64,000 nucleotides of DNA from Osmia lignaria lignaria (lineage: Eukaryota; Arthropoda; Insecta; Hymenoptera; Megachilidae): the NCBI RefSeq assembly GCF_051020975.1, contig NW_027478166.1:9425501-9489500 (forward strand). The letters are read 5' to 3'. The notes beneath the pieces are model-generated. The model saw only the letters and a list, made by a program, of their open reading frames with translations, was not told the origin of the DNA and searched no databases. This document shows, piece by piece, positions 13,392 to 25,946 of this stretch; position 1 is the first letter of the stretch; each line of letters opens with the position of its first letter. A program made the translations under genes and the position numbers.

Positions 13392-14678
13392 TCAGATGCG
13401 TGGTTTTCGAGATATATCAAGATATTAAAAAGTTCCGAAGCCGCACCAACATAATAGAGATACAGAAACACCGTGGCCCCTTTCTGTGAGATAACTCTGC
13501 ACTATTGCGAGCTGCAAGTGCCAGTTCCAGCTTAGGTGTGCAGAAGAAGCACAACAAGAACAAGAAATATCTCGAAATATGTCCGTCAGTCCCTTTCCCT
13601 TGAGCTAAATCTGGAAATATCTCGGAAACGATGCGAGCTATGGCAAAATATTAAGACATCTTTTTTGTAGGAAATTAAGTTTCCTACTATTTATGTTCTA
13701 TGACATTTTTTGATCAGATGCGTAGTTTTCGAGATATATCGACATATTTAAAAGTTCCGAAGCCGCACCAACATAATAAAGATACAGAAACACCGTGGTC
13801 CCTTTCTTTGCGATAACTCTGCACTATTGCGAGCTGCAAATGCCACTTCCAGCTTTGCTGTGCTGAAGAAGAACAACAAGAAGCAGAAATATCTCGAAAT
13901 ATGTCCGTCAGGCCCCTTCCCTTGAGGTAAATCTGCAAATATCTCGGAAACGATGCGAGCTATGGCAAAATGTTAGGAGACCTTTTTTGTAGAGAATGAA
14001 GTTTCCTACTTTCTTTTTTCTATGATATTTTTTGATCAGATGCGTAGTTTTCGAGATATATCAAGATATTTAAAAGTTCCGAAGCCGCACCAACATAATA
14101 GAGATACAGAAACACCGTGGCCCCTTTCTGTGAGATAACTCTGCACTATTGCGAGCTGCAAGTGCCAGTTCCAGCTTAGCTGTGCAGAAGAAGCACAACA
14201 AGAACAAGAAATATCTCGAAATATGTCCGTCAGTCCCTTTCCCTTGAGCTAAATCTGGAAATATCTCGGAAACGATGCGAGCTATGGCAAAATATTAACA
14301 CATCTTTTTGTAGGAAATTAAGTTTCCTACTATTTATGTTCTATGACATTTTTTGATCAGATGCGTAGTTTTCGAGATATATCGACATATTTAAAAGTTC
14401 CGAAGCCGCACCAACATAATAAAGATACAGAAACACCGTGGTCCCTTTCTTTGCGATAACTCTGCACTATTGCGAGCTGCAAATGCCACTTCCAGCTTTG
14501 CTGTGCTGAAGAAGAACAACAAGAAGCAGAAATATCTCGAAATATGTCCGTCAGGCCCCTTCCCTTGAGGTAAATCTGCAAATATCTCGGAAACAATGCG
14601 AGCTATGGCAAAACGTTGAGAGACCTTTTTTGTAGGAAATTAAGTTTCCTACTATTTATGTTCTATGATATTTTTTGA
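13392..14678. repeat. Dimer duplication inside the diverged island
   Basis: The monomer pair at 13392-14035 is followed by a close copy at 14036-14678. Both pairs share GCAAGTGCCAGTTCC, GAAGCACAACAAGAACAAG, GTCAGTCCCTTTCCC, TCTGGAAATATC, AAATATTAA and, in the second monomer, GACATATTTAAAAG, GTGGTCCCTTTC and TTTGCTGTGCTGAAG. The second pair is 1 bp shorter because one T is lost near 14308. It is a clear local duplication after the surrounding copies had diverged. Confidence 0.88.
14632..14652. repeat. Type C hairpin, 8-bp arms GTAGGAAA / TTTCCTAC, loop TTAAG
   Basis: A perfect inverted repeat with a 5-base loop. Perfect copies also lie at 13667-13687, 14310-14330, 16886-16906, 17208-17228, 17852-17872, 20105-20125, 20427-20447 and 21071-21091, and one with a changed loop base at 22681-22701. 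Near-perfect copies lie at 4016-4036 and about 14954. In types A and B the left arm reads GTAGAGAA, which destroys the pairing. It is a structural mark of the type C subclass; no function is shown. Confidence 0.88.
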
Positions 14679-15322
14679 TCAGATGCGTAGTTTTCGAGAT
14701 ATATCAAGATATTTAAAAGTTCCGAAGCTGCACCAACATAATAGAGGTACAGAAACACCGTGGCCTCTTTCTTTGAGATAACTCTGCACTATTGCGAGCT
14801 GCAAATGCCACTTCCAGCTTAGCTGTGCAGAAGAAGAACAACAAGAAGAAGAAATATCTCGAAATATGTCCGTCAGGCCCGTTCCTTTGAGCTGAATCTG
14901 CAAATATCTCGGAAACAATGCGAGCTATGGCAAAACGTTGAGAGACCTTTTTTGGAGGAAATTAAGTTTCCTACTATTTATGTTCTATGATATTTTTTGA
15001 TTAGATGCGTAGTTTTCGAGATATATCGAGATATTTAAAGGTTCCGAATCCGCAACATCATAATAACGATACATAAACACCGTGGCCTCTTTCTTTGAGA
15101 TAACTCTGCACTATTCCGAGCTGCAAATGCCACTTCCAGCTTAGCTGTGCAGAGGAAGAACAACAAGAAGAAGAAATATCTCGAAATATGTCCGTCAGGC
15201 CAGTTCCTTTGAGCTGAATCTGCAAATATCTCGGAAACGAAGCGAGCTATGGCAAAATGTTAAGAGACGTTTTTTGTAGAGAATTATGTTTCCTACAATT
15301 TATGTTCTATGATATTTTTTGA

Positions 15323-18300
15323 TCAGAAGCGTAGTTTTCGAGCTATATCGAGATATTTAAAAGTTCCGAAGCCGCGCCAACATAATAGAGATACAGAAAC
15401 ACCGTGGCCCCTTTCTTTGAGATAACTCTGCACTATTGCGAGCTGGAAATGCCACTTCCAGTTTAGCTGTGCAGAAGAAGAACAACAAGAAGAAGAAATA
15501 TCTCGAAATATGTCCGTCAGGCCCCTTCCCTTGAGATAAATCTGCAAATATCTCGGAAACGAAGCGAGCTATGGCAAAATGTTAAGAGACCTTTTTTGTA
15601 GAGAATTATGTTTCCTACAATTTATGTTCTATGATATTTTTTGATCAGATGCGTAGTTCTCGAGATATATCAAGATATTTAAAAGTTCCGAAGCCGCACC
15701 AACATAATAGAGATACAGAAACACCGTGGCCCCTTTCTTTGAGATAACTCTGCACTATTGCGAGCTGGAAATGCCACTTCCAGTTTAGCTGTGCAGAAGA
15801 AGAACAACAAGAAGAAGAAATATCTCGAAATATGTCCGTCAGGCCCCTTCCCTTGAGATATATCTGCAAATATCTCGGAAACGAAGCGAGCTATGGCAAA
15901 ATGTTAAGAGACCTTTTTTGCAGAGAATTAAGTTTCCTACTTTTTACGTTCTATGATATTTTTTGATCAGATGCGTAGTTCTCGAGATATATCAAGATAT
16001 TTAAAAGTTCCGAAGCCGCACCAACATAATAGAGATACAGAAACACCGTGGCCCCTTTCTTTGAGATAACTCTGCACTATTGCGACCTGCAAATGCCACT
16101 TCCAGCTTAGCTGTGCAGAAGAAGAACAACAAGAAGAAGAAATATCTCGAAATATGTCCGTCAGGCCCCTTCCCTTGAGATAAATCTGCAAATATCTCGG
16201 AAACGAAGAGAGCTATGGCAAAATGTTAAGAGACCTTTTTTGTAGAGAATTGTGTTTCCTACAATTTATGTTCTATGATATTTTTTGATCAGAAGCGTAG
16301 TTTTCGAGATATATCGAGATATTTCAAAGTTCCGAAGCCGCACCAACATAATAGAGATACAGAAACACCGTGGCCCCTTTCTTTGGGATAACTCTGCACT
16401 ATTGCGAGCTGGAAATGCCACTCCCAGTTTAGCTGTGCAGAAGAAGAACAACAAGAAGAAGAAATATCTCGAAATATGTCCGTCAGGCCCCTTCCCTTGA
16501 GATAAATCTGCAAATATCTCGGAAACGAAGCGAGCTATGGCAAAATGTTAAGAGACCTTTTTTGTAGAGAATTAAGTTTCCTACTTTTTATGTTCTATGA
16601 TATTTTTCGATCAGAGGCGCAGTTCTCGAGATATATCAAGATATTTAAAAGTTCCGAAGCCGCACCAACATAATAGAGATACAGAAACACCGTGGCCCCT
16701 TTCTTTGAGATAACTCTGCACGATTGCGAGCTGGAAATGCCACTTCCAGTTTAGCTGTGCAGAAGAAGAACAACAAGAAGAAGAAATATCTCGAAATATG
16801 TCCGTCAGGCCCGTTCCTTTGAGCTGAATCTGCAAATATCTCGGAAACAATGCGAGCTATGGCAAAACGTTGAGAGACCTTTTTTGTAGGAAATTAAGTT
16901 TCCTACTATTTATGTTCTATGATATTTTTTGATTAGATGCGTAGTTTTCGAGATATATCGAGATATTTAAAGGTTCCGAATCCGCAACATCATAATAACG
17001 ATACATAAACACCGTGGCCTCTTTCTTTGAGATAACTCTGCACTATTCCGAGCTGCAAATGCCACTTCCAGCTTAGCTGTGCAGAAGAAGAACAACAAGA
17101 AGAAGAAATATCTCGAAATATGTCCGTCAGGCCCCTTCTTTTGAGCTATATCTGCAAATATCTCGGAAACGATGCGAGCTATGGGAAAATGGTGAGAGAC
17201 CTTTTTTGTAGGAAATTAAGTTTCCTACCATTTATGTTCTATGATATTTTTTGATCAGATGCGTAGTTTTCGAGATATATCGAGACATTTAAAAGTTCCG
17301 CAGCCGCACCAACATAATAGAGGTACAGAAACACCGTGGCCCCTTTCTTTGAGATGACTCTGCACTATTGCGAGCTGTAAATGCCACTTCCAGCAGAGCT
17401 GTGCAGAAGAAGAACAACAAGAAGAAGAAATATCTCGAAATATGTCCGTCAGGCCCCTTCCCTTGAGATAAATCTGCAAATATCTCGGAAACGAAGCGAG
17501 CTATGGCAAAATCTTAAGAGAGCTTTTTTGTAGAGAATTATGTTTCCTACAATTTATGTTCTATGATATTTTTTGATCAGAAGCGTAGTTTTCGAGATAT
17601 ATCGAGATATTTAAAAGTTCCGATGCCGCACCAACATAATAGAGATACAGAAACAACGTGGCCCCTTTCTGCGAGATAACTCTGCACTATTGCGAGCTGG
17701 GAATGCCACTTCCAGTTTAGCTGTGCAGAAGAAGAACAACAAGAAGAAGAAATATCTCGAAATATGTCCGTCAGGCCCGTTCCTTTGAGCTGAATCTGCA
17801 AATATCTCGGAAACAATGCGAGCTATGGCAAAACGTTGAGAGACCTTTTTTGTAGGAAATTAAGTTTCCTACTATTTATGTTCTATGATATTTTTTGATT
17901 AGATGCGTAGTTTTCGAGATATATCGAGATATTTAAAGGTTCCGAATCCGCAACATCATAATAAAGATACATAAACACCGTGGCCTCTTTCTTTGAGATA
18001 ACTCTGCACTATTCCGAGCTGCAAATGCCACTTCCAGCTTAGCTGTGCAGAGGAAGAACAACAAGAAGAAGAAATATCTCGAAATATGTCCGTCAGGCCA
18101 GTTCCTTTGAGCTGAATCTGCAAATATCTCGGAAACGAAGCGAGCTATGGCAAAATGTTAAGAGACGTTTTTTGTAGAGAATTATGTTTCCTACAATTTA
18201 TGTTCTATGATATTTTTTGATCAGAAGCGTAGTTTTCGAGATATATCGAGATATTTAAAAGTTCCGAAGCCGCGCCAACATAATAGAGATACAGAAACAC

Positions 18301-18542
18301 CGTGGCCCCTTTCTTTGAGATAACTCTGCACTATTGCGAGCTGGAAATGCCACTTCCAGTTTAGCTGTGCAGAAGAAGAACAACAAGAAGAAGAAATATC
18401 TCGAAATATGTCCGTCAGGCCCCTTCCCTTGAGATAAATCTGCAAATATCTCGGAAACGAAGCGAGCTATGGCAAAATGTTAAGAGACGTTTTTTGTAGA
18501 GAATTATGTTTCCTACAATTTATGTTCTATGATATTTTTTGA
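15323..18542. repeat. Decameric HOR, copy 1 (3220 bp)
   Basis: Ten monomers that recur in the same order at 18543-21761. Useful tags are TCGAGCTATATCGAG and GCCGCGCCAACA in the first unit, GCGACCTGCAAATGCC in the third (near 16083), TTTGGGATAACTC and CACTCCCAGTTTAGC in the fourth, TTTTTCGATCAGAGGCGCAG in the fifth (near 16604), a type C unit at 16933, GACATTTAAAAGTTCCGCAG in the seventh, CAGAAACAACGTGG in the eighth and another type C unit at 17899. The last unit (18221) nearly equals the first. Confidence 0.92.
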
Positions 18543-21500
18543 TCAGAAGCGTAGTTTTCGAGCTATATCGAGATATTTAAAAGTTCCGAAGCCGCGCCAA
18601 CATAATAGAGATACAGAAACACCGTGGCCCCTTTCTTTGAGATAACTCTGCACTATTGCGAGCTGGAAATGCCACTTCCAGTTTAGCTGTGCAGAAGAAG
18701 AACAACAAGAAGAAGAAATATCTCGAAATATGTCCGTCAGGCCCCTTCCCTTGAGATAAATCTGCAAATATCTCGGAAACGAAGCGAGCTATGGCAAAAT
18801 GTTAAGAGACCTTTTTTGTAGAGAATTATGTTTCCTACAATTTATGTTCTATGATATTTTTTGATCAGATGCGTAGTTCTCGAGATATATCAAGATATTT
18901 AAAAGTTCCGAAGCCGCACCAACATAATAGAGATACAGAAACACCGTGGCCCCTTTCTTTGAGATAACTCTGCACTATTGCGAGCTGGAAATGCCACTTC
19001 CAGTTTAGCTGTGCAGAAGAAGAACAACAAGAAGAAGAAATATCTCGAAATATGTCCGTCAGGCCCCTTCCCTTGAGATATATCTGCAAATATCTCGGAA
19101 ACGAAGCGAGCTATGGCAAAATGTTAAGAGACCTTTTTTGCAGAGAATTAAGTTTCCTACTTTTTACGTTCTATGATATTTTTGATCAGATGCGTAGTTC
19201 TCGAGATATATCAAGATATTTAAAAGTTCCGAAGCCGCACCAACATAATAGAGATACAGAAACACCGTGGCCCCTTTCTTTGAGATAACTCTGCACTATT
19301 GCGACCTGCAAATGCCACTTCCAGCTTAGCTGTGCAGAAGAAGAACAACAAGAAGAAGAAATATCTCGAAATATGTCCGTCAGGCCCCTTCCCTTGAGAT
19401 AAATCTGCAAATATCTCGGAAACGAAGAGAGCTATGGCAAAATGTTAAGAGACCTTTTTTGTAGAGAATTGTGTTTCCTACAATTTATGTTCTATGATAT
19501 TTTTTGATCAGAAGCGTAGTTTTCGAGATATATCGAGATATTTAAAAGTTCCGAAGCCGCACCAACATAATAGAGATACAGAAACACCGTGGCCCCTTTC
19601 TTTGGGATAACTCTGCACTATTGCGAGCTGGAAATGCCACTCCCAGTTTAGCTGTGCAGAAGAAGAACAACAAGAAGAAGAAATATCTCGAAATATGTCC
19701 GTCAGGCCCCTTCCCTTGAGATAAATCTGCAAATATCTCGGAAACGAAGCGAGCTATGGCAAAATGTTAAGAGACCTTTTTTGTAGAGAATTAAGTTTCC
19801 TACTTTTTATGTTCTATGATATTTTTCGATCAGAGGCGCAGTTCTCGAGATATATCAAGATATTTAAAAGTTCCGAAGCCGCACCAACATAATAGAGATA
19901 CAGAAACACCGTGGCCCCTTTCTTTGAGATAACTCTGCACGATTGCGAGCTGGAAATGCCACTTCCAGTTTAGCTGTGCAGAAGAAGAACAACAAGAAGA
20001 AGAAATATCTCGAAATATGTCCGTCAGGCCCGTTCCTTTGAGCTGAATCTGCAAATATCTCGGAAACAATGCGAGCTATGGCAAAACGTTGAGAGACCTT
20101 TTTTGTAGGAAATTAAGTTTCCTACTATTTATGTTCTATGATATTTTTTGATTAGATGCGTAGTTTTCGAGATATATCGAGATATTTAAAGGTTCCGAAT
20201 CCGCAACATCATAATAACGATACATAAACACCGTGGCCTCTTTCTTTGAGATAACTCTGCACTATTCCGAGCTGCAAATGCCACTTCCAGCTTAGCTGTG
20301 CAGAAGAAGAACAACAAGAAGAAGAAATATCTCGAAATATGTCCGTCAGGCCCCTTCTTTTGAGCTATATCTGCAAATATCTCGGAAACGATGCGAGCTA
20401 TGGGAAAATGGTGAGAGACCTTTTTTGTAGGAAATTAAGTTTCCTACCATTTATGTTCTATGATATTTTTTGATCAGATGCGTAGTTTTCGAGATATATC
20501 GAGACATTTAAAAGTTCCGCAGCCGCACCAACATAATAGAGGTACAGAAACACCGTGGCCCCTTTCTTTGAGATGACTCTGCACTATTGCGAGCTGTAAA
20601 TGCCACTTCCAGCAGAGCTGTGCAGAAGAAGAACAACAAGAAGAAGAAATATCTCGAAATATGTCCGTCAGGCCCCTTCCCTTGAGATAAATCTGCAAAT
20701 ATCTCGGAAACGAAGCGAGCTATGGCAAAATCTTAAGAGAGCTTTTTTGTAGAGAATTATGTTTCCTACAATTTATGTTCTATGATATTTTTTGATCAGA
20801 AGCGTAGTTCTCGAGATATATCGAGATATTTAAAAGTTCCGATGCCGCACCAACATAATAGAGATACAGAAACAACGTGGCCCCTTTCTGCGAGATAACT
20901 CTGCACTATTGCGAGCTGGGAATGCCACTTCCAGTTTAGCTGTGCAGAAGAAGAACAACAAGAAGAAGAAATATCTCGAAATATGTCCGTCAGGCCCGTT
21001 CCTTTGAGCTGAATCTGCAAATATCTCGGAAACAATGCGAGCTATGGCAAAACGTTGAGAGACCTTTTTTGTAGGAAATTAAGTTTCCTACTATTTATGT
21101 TCTATGATATTTTTTGATTAGATGCGTAGTTTTCGAGATATATCGAGATATTTAAAGGTTCCGAATCCGCAACATCATAATAAAGATACATAAACACCGT
21201 GGCCTCTTTCTTTGAGATAACTCTGCACTATTCCGAGCTGCAAATGCCACTTCCAGCTTAGCTGTGCAGAGGAAGAACAACAAGAAGAAGAAATATCTCG
21301 AAATATGTCCGTCAGGCCAGTTCCTTTGAGCTGAATCTGCAAATATCTCGGAAACGAAGCGAGCTATGGCAAAATGTTAAGAGACGTTTTTTGTAGAGAA
21401 TTATGTTTCCTACAATTTATGTTCTATGATATTTTTTGATCAGAAGCGTAGTTTTCGAGATATATCGAGATATTTAAAAGTTCCGAAGCCGCGCCGACAT

Positions 21501-21761
21501 AATAGAGATACAGAAACACCGTGGCCCCTTTCTTTGAGATAACTCTGCACTATTGCGAGCTGGAAATGCCACTTCCAGTTTAGCTGTGCAGAAGAAGAAC
21601 AACAAGAAGAAGAAATATCTCGAAATATGTCCGTCAGGCCCCTTCCCTTGAGATAAATCTGCAAATATCTCGGAAACGAAGCGAGCTATGGCAAAATGTT
21701 AAGAGACCTTTTTTGTAGAGAATTATGTTTCCTACAATTTATGTTCTATGATATTTTTTGA
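18543..21761. repeat. Decameric HOR, copy 2 (3219 bp)
   Basis: Matches 15323-18542 monomer by monomer at an offset of 3220, then 3219 bp after a one-base loss in the T-run near 19178. The differences I noticed are few: TTTCAAAG at 16322 against TTTAAAAG here, TTTTCGAG against TTCTCGAG at about 20808, and GCGCCAACA against GCGCCGACA at about 21494. The near-identity over ten monomers indicates one recent segmental duplication. Confidence 0.92.
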
Positions 21762-22727
21762 TCAGATGCGTAGTTCTCGAGATATATCAAGATATTTAAA
21801 AGTTCCGAAGCCGCACCAACATAATAGAGATACAGAAACACCGTGGCCCCTTTCTTTGAGATAACTCTGCACTATTGCGAGCTGGAAATGCCACTTCCAG
21901 TTTAGCTGTGCAGAAGAAGAACAACAAGAAGAAGAAATATCTCGAAATATGTCCGTCAGGCCCCTTCCCTTGAGATATATCTGCAAATATCTCGGAAACG
22001 AAGCGAGCTATGGCAAAATGTTAAGAGACCTTTTTTGTAGAGAATTAAGTTTCCTACTTTTTACGTTCTATGATATTTTTTGATCAGATGCGTAGTTCTC
22101 GAGATATATCAAGATATTTAAAAGTTCCGAAGCCGCACCAACATAATAGAGATACAGAAACACCGTGGCCCCTTTCTTTGAGATAACTCTGCACTATTGC
22201 GACCTGCAAATGCCACTTCCAGTTTAGCTGTGCAGAAGAAGAACAACAAGAAGAAGAAATATCTCGAAATATATCCATCAGGACCCTTCCCTTGAGATAA
22301 ATCTGCAAATATCTCGGAAACGAAGCGAGCTATGGCAAAATGTTAAGAGAGCTTTTTTGTAGAGAATTATGTTTCCTACAATTTATGTTCTATGATATTT
22401 TTTGATCAGAAGCGTAGTTTTCGAGATATATCGAGATATTTAAAAGTTCCGATGCCGCACCAACATAATAGAGATACAGAAACAACGTGGCCCCTTTCTG
22501 CGAGATAACTCTGCACTATTGCGAGCTGGGAATGCCACTTCCAGTTTAGCTGTGCAGAAGAAGAACAACAAGAAGAAGAAATATCTCGAAATATGTCCGT
22601 CAGGCCCGTTCCTTTGAGCTGAATCTGCAAATATCTCGGAAACAATGCGAGCTATGGCAAAACGTTGAGAGACCTTTTTTGTAGGAAACTAAGTTTCCTA
22701 CTATTTATGTTCTATGATATTTTTTGA
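21762..22727. repeat. Truncated, rearranged third copy of the decameric HOR
   Basis: The unit at 21762 matches the second unit of the decamer (18865) and 22084 matches the third (19186), so the expected first unit is missing. Within 22084 the tail switches to AGAGAGCTTTTTTG, the tail of the seventh unit, and 22406 is a copy of the eighth (CAGAAACAACGTGG). This implies loss of one unit at 21762 and a jump over about four units between roughly 22290 and 22345. Confidence 0.8.
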
Positions 22728-25700
22728 TTAGATGCGTAGTTCTCGAGATATATCAAGATATTTAAAAGTTCCGAAGCCGCACCAACATAATAGAGATACA
22801 GAAACACCGTGGCCCCTTTCTTTGAGATAACACTGCACTATTGCGAGCTGCAAATGCCACTTCCAGCTTAGCTGTGCAGAAGAAGAACAACAAGAAGAAG
22901 AAATATCTCGAAATATGTCCGTCAGGCCCCTTCCCTTGAGATAAATCTGCAAATATCTCGGAAACGAAGAGAGCTATGGCAAAATGTTAAGAGACCTTTT
23001 TTGTAGAGATTTAAGTTTCCTACTTTTTATGTTCTATGATATTTTTTGATCAGATGCGTAGTTCTCGAGATATATCAAGATATTTAAAAGTTCCGAAGCC
23101 GCACCAACATAATAGAGATACAGAAACACCGTGGCCCCTTTCTTTGAGATAACTCTGCACTATTGCGAGCTGGAAATGCCACTTCCAGCTTAGCTGTGCA
23201 GAAGAAGAACAACAAGAAGAAGAAATATCTCGAAATATGTCCGTCAGGCCCCTCCCTTGAGATAAATCTGCAAATATCTCGGAAACGAAGAGAGCTATGG
23301 CAAAATGTTAAGAGACCTTTTTTGTAGAGAATTATGTTTCCTACAATTTATGTTCTATGATATTTTTTGATCAGAAGCGTAGTTTTCGAGATATATCGAG
23401 ATATTTAAAAGTTCCGAAGCCGCACCAACATAATAGAGATACAGAAACACCGTGGCCCCTTTCTTTGAGATAACTCTGCACTATTGCGAGCTGCAAATGC
23501 CACTTCCAGCTTAGCTGTGCAGAAGAAGAACAACAAAAAGAAGAAATATCTCGAAATATGTCCGTCAGGCCCCTTCCCTTGAGATAAATCTGCAAATATC
23601 TCGGAAACGAAGCGAGCTATGGCAAAATGTTAAGAGACCTTTTTTGTAGAGATTTAAGTTTCCTACTTTTTATGTTCTATGATATTTTTTGATCAGATGC
23701 GTAGTTCTCGAGATATATCAAGATATTTAAAAGTTCCGAAGCCGCACCAACATAATAGAGATACAGAAACACCGTGGCCCCTTTCTTTGCGATAACTCTG
23801 CACTATTGCGAGCTGCAAATGCCACTTCCAGCTTAGCTGTGTAGAGGAAGAACAACAAGAAGAAGAAATATCTCGAAATATGTCCGTCAGGCCCCTTCCC
23901 TTGAGATAAATCTGCAAATATCTCGGAAACGAAGCGAGCTATGGCAAAATGTTAAGAGACCTTTTTTGTAGAGAATTAAGTTTCGTACTTTTTATGTTCT
24001 ATGATATTTTTTGATCAGATGCGTAGTTCTCGAGATATATCAAGATATTTAAAAGTTCCGAAGCCGCACCAACATAATAGAGATACAGAAACACCGTGGC
24101 CCCTTTCTTTGAGATAACTCTGCACTATTCCGAGCTGCAAATGCCACTTCCAGCTTAGCTGTGCAGAGGAAGAACAACAAGAAGAAGAAATATCTCGAAA
24201 TATGTCCGTCAGGCCAGTTCCTTTGAGCTGAATCTGCAAATATCTCGGAAACGAAGCGAGCTATGGCAAAATGTTAAGAGACGTTTTTTGTAGAGAATTA
24301 TGTTTCCTACAATTTATGTTCTATGATATTTTTTGATCAGAAGCGTAGTTTTCGAGATATATCGAGATATTTAAAAGTTCCGAAGGCGCACCAACATAAT
24401 AGAGATACAGAAACACCGTGGCCCCTTTCTTTGAGATAACTCTGCACTAGTGCGAGCCGCAAATGCCACTTCCAGCTTAGCTGTGCAGTAGAAGAACAAC
24501 AAGAAGAAGAAATATCTCGAAATATGTCCGTCAGGCCCCTTCCCTTGAGATAAATCTGCAAATATCTCGGAAACGATGAGAGCTATGGCAAAATGTTAAG
24601 AGACCTTTTTTGTAGAGATTTAGGTTTCCTACTTTTTATGTTCTATGATATTTTTTTATCAGATGCGTAGTTCTCGAGATATATCAAGATATTTAAAAGT
24701 TCCGAAGCCGCACCAACATAATAGAGATACAGAAACACCGTGGCCCCTTTCTTTGAGATAACTCTGCACTATTGCGAGCTGCAAATGCCACTTCCAGCTT
24801 AGCTGTGCAGAAGAAGAACAACAAGAAGAAGAAATATCTCGAAATATGTCCGTCAGGCCCCTTCCCTTGAGATAAATCTGCAAATATCTCGGAAACGAAG
24901 AGAGCTATGGCAAAATGTTATGAGACCTTTTTTGTAGAGATTTAAGTTTCCTACTTTTTATGTTCTATGATATTTTTTGATCAGATGCGTAGTTCTCGAG
25001 ATATATCAAGATATTTAAAAGTTCCGAAGCCGCACCAACATAATAGAGATACAGAAACACCGTGGCCCCTTTCTTTGAGATAACTCTGCACTATTGTGAG
25101 CTGCAAATGCCACTTCCAGCTTAGCTGTGCAGAAGAAGAACAACAAGAAGAAGAAATATCTCGAAATATGTCCGTCAGGCCCCTTCCCTTGAGATAAATC
25201 TGCAAATATCTCGGAAACGAATAGAGCTATGGCAAAATGTTAAGAGACCTTTTTTGTAGAGAATTACGTTTCCTACTTTTTATGTTCTATGATATTTTTT
25301 GATCAGATGCGTAGTTCTCGAGATATATCGAGATATTTAAAAGTTCCGAAGCCGCACCAACATAATAGAGATACAGAAACACCGTGGCCCCTTTCTTTGA
25401 GATAACTCTGCACTAGTGCGAGCCGCAAATGCCACTTCCAGCTTAGCTGTGCAGAAGAAGAACAACAAGAAGAAGAAATATCTCGAAATATGTCCGTCAG
25501 GCCCCTTCCCTTGACATAAATCCGCAAATATCTCGGAAACGAAGAGAGCTATGGCAAAATGTTAAGAGACCTTTTTTGTAGAGAATTAAGTTTCCTACTT
25601 TTTATGTTCTATGATATTTTTTGATCAGATGCGTAGTTCTCGAGATATATGAAGATATTTTAAAGTTCCGAAGCCGCACCAACATAATAGAGATACAGAA

Positions 25701-25946
25701 ACACCGAGGACCCTTTCTTTGAGATAACTCTGCACTATTGCGAGCTGCAAATGCCACTTCCATCTTAGCTGTGCAGAAGAAGAACAACAAGAAGAAGAAA
25801 TATCTCGAAATATGTCCGCCAGGCCAGTTCCTTTGAGCTGAATCTGCAAATATCTCGGAAACGAAGCGAGCTATGGCAAAATGTTAAGAGACGTTTTTTG
25901 TAGAGAATTATGTTTCCTACAATTTATGTTCTATGATATTTTTTGA
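22728..25946. repeat. Transition monomers between the decameric and the middle HOR
   Basis: Ten monomers, mostly type A with some type B, that introduce the GAAGAGAGCTATGG and GTAGAGATTTAAG variants common further right. The unit at 22728 joins a type C upstream part (hairpin at 22681-22701, GATTAGATGCG) to type A sequence from about 22742. One base is missing near 23253 (GGCCCCTCCC). The last unit (25625, with ATATATGAAGATATTTTAAAG and ACACCGAGGACCC) recurs at 34961 and 39147, so HOR membership may start here. Confidence 0.75.

Larger units (their letters stand above)
12748..15322. repeat. Most diverged monomer island
   Basis: These eight monomers stay in phase but carry many changes not seen elsewhere: AGAAGAAGCACAACAATAAC, GATGCGTGGTTTTCG, GCAAGTGCCAGTTCC, GTCAGTCCCTTTCCC, AATCTGGAAATATC, ACTTTCTTTTTTCTATG and others. 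Several contain hairpin-forming type C segments. High divergence inside a homogenised array usually marks old copies that have escaped recent exchange; that reading is inference. Confidence 0.8.

Noticed and set aside
13400..22700. Type C segments as an inserted mobile element
   Set aside because: They stay in the 322-bp phase, have no target-site duplications or terminal repeats, and align along their length to types A and B. They are diverged monomers, not insertions.
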